The notes under the pieces are model-generated. The model was not told where the DNA came from. It made no database searches and worked only from the letters and a program-made list of their open reading frames with translations. A stretch of DNA of 64,000 nucleotides from Euryodendron excelsum (taxonomy: Eukaryota; Streptophyta; Magnoliopsida; Ericales; Pentaphylacaceae). The DNA lies in the NCBI GenBank assembly GCA_033060915.1, contig CM065377.1, forward strand, positions 59,020,183 through 59,084,182. Direction: 5' to 3'. Shown here one piece after another: positions 59,623-64,000 of this stretch (its first letter is position 1; each line of letters starts with the position of its first letter). Made by a program: the position numbers and the translations under genes.

Positions 59623-61439
59623 TGTTGAGTCAATGCCTTAATTTTGATGATAAAAAAATATTGTTTAGTGATCTAATAATTCTATTTAATGTGCAGATTA
59701 ATTATTAATTAGATCTTGATTTAAAGTTTATCATAATGGAGGATATGTGATACAAAGATAAGAATGAAGAATGAAAAGTATGATGAGATGACGTATTCAA
59801 CAAAGCTGATATTATAAGAGAATAAAGGAATTTCAAAATGATGAAAATCTTGGATTGAAGATTGATAAGCATGATAGATGACAAAGAAGAAGAGACCAAT
59901 TCAAAGACATGGAAGTTTTCTTGGAAGATTTGAAGATGTCTTGAAGGTATGGAAGAAATCACAAGACTTGAAAAGCTTTCTTGGAAAATTTGTTAAAGTC
60001 TATGAAGAAGTTATATTGATTGAAGAATCTTAGAAGAAATCTAAAAATGAAGATCAAGTAAAGAGATTGAAGATGTTCAAAGAAGAATAGAAAATCAGTT
60101 CAAGAAATGAAGATTTTAAGTCTTAGAAGCTCTCTTAAAAATATTGAAGAAGACTTGGATCAATAGATGAAGTAATAGTGATTGAAAAGCTTTACAAGTA
60201 ATTAAAATGGAGTTAATCCATCTAGAATGGATTAAAGATGTTCTTGAAGTCATCAAGCCTTGAAGAAATATTTGCAAGCTTTAAAAAGCTTATTTGGATG
60301 ATCCTTGAAATGATTTGAGACTTTGGAGAAGAATGAAGAAAACCTGCAAAAATAAGTTTTCTGGTAAAAAGAGTCAACCCCTCAAGTTTCAATAGTCGAC
60401 TCTTTCAAACAAAGCCTTGGAAATCTGCTGGAGACTCAAAAGAGTCGACCCCTCATCATTCAGGAGTCCACTCATTTCAACAGAGCCTAAAAATTTTAAA
60501 GACTGCTTAAAAGAGTCGACCCCTCACTGCAAAAGAGTTGACTCATTGGGACAGAGAGTTGAGTTTATAGATTCTAACCAAAAGAGTCGACTCTTACAAG
60601 TCATGAGTCGACCCTTGAAGGCAAAATGCTGAAGCAGATTGCAAAAAGAGTTGACTCATTGTAAAAAGAGTTGACCCCAGATAGTAACGACTATATTTCT
60701 GACAGGATTTATGGGGCAATCTGCTACCAAAACTTCTCCCATACTTCTCCAATGGCTAGAATCGATCTATAGCTTTAAATACAAGATACCTACAGCATCT
60801 ATAATGATGAATTGAGTGATTATACCATTGGAATCAAGAGCTTGAAGCTTAAAATCTCCTGTGCCTTAACTGTCACATATTTTTGCTGACTGTTTAAGGT
60901 TATTCATTGAGTTGTACTTGTTCATATACTCATTAGAAGAGTTACCCATTGTATAACTTTTATTCATTTCACTTGGGTGGGTTTGTAAACCTGTAAGTTT
61001 GAGTGTTCTTGAGTAAAAATACTTGTAAGTTTGAGTGAAGCTTGGACAAAATCACTTGCTAATTTGAGAGAAGCTTGGACAAAATCTCTTAGGTTGTGAG
61101 AGCTTGGGAAGAGTTCTTGTAAGAGTGAACTGGGCATTGGAGCAAAACCTGCAATTGTGTAAGGGATTTTACATAGTGGAATACCTTCGAAATAATCAAA
61201 GAAGAGAGGACGTAGGCAGGGTTGGCCGAACCTCTATAAATCTAGTGTTCTTCTATTCTTGCTCTGTTTTGTTTATTTTCCTACTATACTTGCTTGTATT
61301 ATATTCCATTACTTTCTTCCTTGATTTATACTTGATTAATTATTGTTGAAGTACTTAAATTCTGTTTAGTTGTATTATTTGAGATAAATTTTATAAAACC
61401 CAATTCACCCCCCTCTTGGGTTGCCTTCTTGGGCCAATA
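59623..61439 (+). mobile_element. SIRE-family solo LTR (copy D, 1,817 bp) in Copia-1 integrase
   Basis: A complete lone LTR from TGTTGAGTCAATGCC to GGGCCAATA (usual end CCAACA, one change), with a perfect target duplication GATGT (59618-59622 and 61440-61444). It has the TTTTGATGAT start block, a GTCGAC array (60371-60678), the TTGGACAAAATCAC repeats and CACCCCCCTCTTGGG near the end. It belongs to the same subfamily as fragment A by its GAGTCGACTC motifs. Confidence 0.92.
60371..60678. promoter_or_regulatory. GAGTCGAC motif array, SIRE LTR copy D
   Basis: About ten copies of GAGTCGAC or one-base variants. 60592-60605 is a perfect 14-bp palindrome (AAGAGTCGACTCTT). It ends about 90 bases before a TTTAAATA box near 60774. 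Confidence 0.6.
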
Positions 61440-61444
61440 GATGT

Positions 61445-61980
61445 TTCCTATCGACAACTCCATTCTGCTCTAGAGTATTAGTACAAGAGGATTGATGAAT
61501 AGTTCCATCTAAAGTAAGTAATTCAGAAAATTCATTAGAAGTATATTCACCACCCAAATCACATCGAAAATATTTGATAACAATAGAATGTTGTGTTTTG
61601 GCGAGAGCACGAAAGGATTTATAAATACCCAGAAAATCAAAATGATTTTTTATAAGATAAACCTAACAATAACGAGTGTAATCTTCAATAAAGGAAATAT
61701 AATAATGAGACCTGCCTTTTGTAACAATGGATCCTCACACATTAGAATGAACCAAATCAAAAGGTGCAAAAGAAGAAGGAATACTTCTATTAAAAGGTAA
61801 GGCAGAAAATTTTGTCAATTTACAACCACTATAAGTAGAAATAACATGTGTTGGTAAATTTTTTAATGCTCCGATGGAGGCTAAGTACTTTAAACGAAAA
61901 AAAGATACATGACCAAGATGAGAATGCGATAAATAAAAGCTAGAAAAAGGACTCAAACTAAAAGAAGACAAATCGACAAC
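61445..61980 (-). pseudogene. Copia-1 GAG-pre-integrase and integrase N-terminal part
   Basis: Minus strand: GAG-pre-integrase zinc-binding block HSHLGHVSFFRLKYL and GCKLTKFSALPF (61735-61950), then integrase HYYISFIEDYTRYC followed by a stop, the RCDLGGEYTSNEF block holding the second catalytic aspartate, and LEQNGVVDRK at 61450-61480. In active copia integrases this last motif is NGVAERK, so the catalytic glutamate is aspartate here. Coding is cut by the SIRE solo LTR immediately after. Confidence 0.9.
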
Positions 61981-62058
61981 AGAAGCAGTAACTGCAGGGA
62001 CACTTAGCTTGTCTAAGACATATAATCCTCCCTGCCTATGGCCTGTCCCAATTAGCTT

Positions 62059-62460
62059 TTAGGTTTGCGAATCCTGCACATGACAAGAAGTAGAAGAAAA
62101 AGAAATAGAGTAACCGGAGTCACACAATTGACTAACAAAAACAAGATTAAAGGAAAGACTAGGGATGTGATACACATTAGAAAGAAATAGATTAGGTGTA
62201 ACTACAGAACCAATACCTGCTAACGACATAGGTGTGCCATCAACAGTTATGACAGATACAGGTGATGCAGAAGACAAGGAAGTAAAAGAAAATGAATTTG
62301 GTGACATGTGATGAGATGCTCCATAATCTAAAACCCATAAAGAGGAAAACATACCTGAGGAACTAGGAGAAGACAAACCGAAAGAAGAGGAGGCAGACAT
62401 AGTAGATGGCTGAGCGTGCAAGAACTTCTGGAACTGCTTAGCAAGAATAGCCATTGTGGA
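62059..62460 (-). pseudogene. Copia-1 protease
   Basis: A 131-codon open stretch on the minus strand with WVLDYGASHHMSPN near 62300-62340, the retroviral-type aspartic protease motif (usual DSGASHHM), followed by GIGSVVTPNLFLSNVYHIPS and LVFVSQLCDSGY, typical of copia protease. The active-site serine is tyrosine here (S to Y), which should impair it. Confidence 0.9.
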
Positions 62461-63388
62461 ACTAGAAGACGGCGGAGCTCCAAAAACAAATGAGTTTGAT
62501 GGTGGGACAGCTGCTGCAGTATTAGACTAACAATGCATGTATGTTTGTTGTTGAGATTGGTTGTATAAACTCCTTTGTTGAGGCGGATTCTTAACTCTAT
62601 TGTGCAACATGGGACATTGGGCATTCCAATGACCCTTGTGCTTACAAAAACTGCATTCATCAAAAGCAACATTTGTTCTCAATTAAGAATTGGAGGGTGG
62701 TCAGTGAGACACTGCAAAAACAGATTGATTCGGTGCCAAAAGAATGGCCTTGCTTAATGACTGAGACTTAAGTCGAATCTCCTCTGCCAAAAGCTCACTG
62801 ACCACTGAATCGACTGAATGAAGTGGGGTGCGATGCAAAATTGAACCACGAAGGCCCTCAAAATCATCACGAAGAGTCATCAGAAACTGCACAAGTCGTT
62901 GTGCCTCTCAACGAGCCATGTATGGTGCGAATGCTAGTAGTTTAACAGATTCTGTTAGGACTAGTTGGTCCCAAAGATCAGACATTGCAAGATAGAATTC
63001 TTGAATACCCATATTGTTTTGAACAAGAGCTCAAATATTAGATTCCAATTGATACTGTTTTACAAAATTAGACTGTGTATACAGTCTCTTCAAGTGTTCC
63101 CAAATTTCTTATGCTGATTCATACTTTGCCAATTGTATGCCTATTGAGTGCTCAAAAGAGTTGTTGATCCAAGTGATGATTTTAGAATTGTTTACTTCCT
63201 AAATTTCTAATTTTTTTGTATATTTTTCATCACTGTGGTCTGTAAGTTTACCCGAGATTCCCATAACATAACCTCACATTTTTTTTTCCTTTAAGAAAAT
63301 TTTTCATGACATAACTCCAATATAAATAATTCTTACCATCTAATATGGCAGTGATAGCTTGAAGTGAATCCTCCCTTTTAGCAACCAT
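62461..63388 (-). pseudogene. Copia-1 gag
   Basis: Starts at the minus-strand ATG ending at 63388 (MVAKREDSLQAITAILDGK, then NYLYWSYVMKNFLKGKK). The core includes MTLRDDFEGLRGSILHRTP and LLAEEIRLKS (62701-62892), and a CCHC zinc knuckle CSFCKHKGHWNAQC at about 62614-62655, in another frame. Several frameshifts and stops break it. The length fits UBN2-type gag. Confidence 0.88.
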
Positions 63389-63727
63389 TGTGAAAACAAA
63401 ACAAAAACGATCCAAATAAAACAGCAACGATGAACCAGAAAACTGTGCGATTGAAAATAGAACCGATGGTGTGAAGAGCAAAAACGATGATGCAAATAAT
63501 TGCAAAACATTCTACTGTTAATCAAGTGCCTGCCTAAGAATGGGAGCGTGATTAAATTGCCAAATTGTAATTGGATAATGTTATACAAACATAAAATTCA
63601 TATAAAATTTCTATATGAGATTAAAACCCCCCAGCCAACTCACAGCGGAGTTGGATCTGTGAAGGCTATGGATGCGATTAAACTTCTTTCCATGTAATCA
63701 TAGGGTACAAGATCCATCAAGATTAAT

Positions 63728-63739
63728 GCTCTGATATCA
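63728..63739 (-). other. Copia-1 primer-binding site
   Basis: On the minus strand TGATATCAGAGC directly follows the 5' LTR. It differs by one base from TGGTATCAGAGC, the sequence complementary to the 3' end of plant initiator-methionine tRNA. Confidence 0.85.
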
Positions 63740-63938
63740 TGTGAGATTACCAAAGAAGAGGGAGAAACTAAAAAGAAGGAGAAAGGAGACTAGAGTTTCA
63801 TATGTGTGTAGAACAAATAAGGAACTCTAGATACAAAAGAATTTAAATAACCACACTAACTAAAATAATAAATTACTACTTTACTCTTATTGCTAATGAC
63901 AAGACAAATAAATAAAGCCAACAAATATAATTTTAACA
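63740..63938 (-). repeat. Copia-1 5' LTR (right in this view)
   Basis: 199 bp, TGTGAGATTACC to TTTTAACA, aligned over its length with 41419-41618. Right target duplication CAGGG lies at 63939-63943. Confidence 0.92.
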
Positions 63939-64000
63939 CAGGGCATATTACCAACGGTATGGATCTCCCGAGGTATGGCATTTGAATTATAACTTTTTGT
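63939..64000 (+). pseudogene. uL14m relic C, right part (runs off the window)
   Basis: Starts with the target duplication CAGGG, then CATATTACC in place of the CATATTGCCTGA gene end, so the stop codon region is mutated. The 3' flank follows (GGTATGGATCTC, GAGGTATGGCATTTGAA), matching both other uL14m copies, and continues past the window end. Confidence 0.85.

Larger units (their letters stand above)
41419..63938 (-). mobile_element. Copia-1: minus-strand Ty1-copia holding a 17-kb nest of other elements
   Basis: LTRs at 41419-41618 (200 bp) and 63740-63938 (199 bp) align end to end with about two dozen differences by eye. On the minus strand the primer site TGATATCAGAGC (complement of 63728-63739) abuts the 5' LTR and fits the initiator-methionine tRNA type. 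A polypurine tract TGACGGGGGA (complement of 41619-41628) abuts the 3' LTR. Target duplication: CAAAG (41414-41418) and CAGGG (63939-63943). Gag, protease, integrase, reverse transcriptase and RNase H are present in copia order but split by two giant solo LTRs and one SIRE solo LTR and full of stops. Without insertions the element would be about 5 kb. Confidence 0.92.

Overview
The window is repeat-dominated plant nuclear DNA, probably from a eudicot. The evidence is plant-type LTR retrotransposons (Ty1-copia, including a SIRE/Sirevirus-type family, plus a family with giant LTRs), hAT-type MITEs, AT-rich spacer, and one intron-bearing gene for a plant mitochondrial ribosomal protein of the HUELLENLOS-paralog type (uL14m). 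The species cannot be named from the sequence. No tRNA, rRNA, organellar insert or bacterial system was seen.

The only host gene is uL14m on the plus strand at about 5.6-7.0 kb. Its last exon carries two compensating one-base frameshifts, so 18 residues of a conserved segment are replaced while the rest of the protein is intact. Two broken, intron-containing relatives lie downstream. One is at 19.69-20.05 kb. The other is at 41.30-41.42 kb and resumes at 63.94 kb, split by a 22.5-kb retrotransposon nest. Spacer sequence around the gene recurs in the same order at 19.4-22.1 kb and 32.2-37.05 kb, and a short match links 1-60 with 38.14 kb. The window is therefore an old array of large segmental duplications, expanded by transposons, with one possibly working gene copy.

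Layout: 1-18.5 kb holds unit A (spacer, a hAT MITE, uL14m, small tandem repeats, a LINE reverse-transcriptase scrap and a GGTGG-rich island). From 19.4 to 22.1 kb is the start of unit B, with the second uL14m relic and a second hAT MITE. From 23.2 to 31.9 kb is a plus-strand copia element whose protease and integrase region is replaced by a composite of SIRE LTR ends around a reversed giant-LTR fragment with a 30-bp tandem array. From 33.2 to 36.9 kb is another plus-strand copia, flanked by 160-bp direct repeats. From 38.5 to 41.3 kb a small solo LTR holds a deleted minus-strand copia. From 41.4 to 63.9 kb is a minus-strand copia (Copia-1) with both LTRs, primer site and polypurine tract. Inside it are two giant solo LTRs (5.2 and 4.4 kb, each with a perfect 5-bp target duplication), a SIRE-type element nested in the second of these, and a separate SIRE solo LTR.

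The order of events can be read directly: uL14m duplication, then Copia-1, then the giant LTRs and the SIRE solo LTR, then the SIRE element. By-eye LTR divergence (about 12% for Copia-1, about 7% for the start of the SIRE LTRs) agrees. No retroelement here has an intact coding region. The most unusual signals are the frame-restored uL14m, the palindromic GTCGAC arrays upstream of the TATA box in SIRE LTRs (two subfamilies with different but still symmetric flanks), and several rearranged or mutated insertion scars whose ancestral state can be read from paralogs in the same window.
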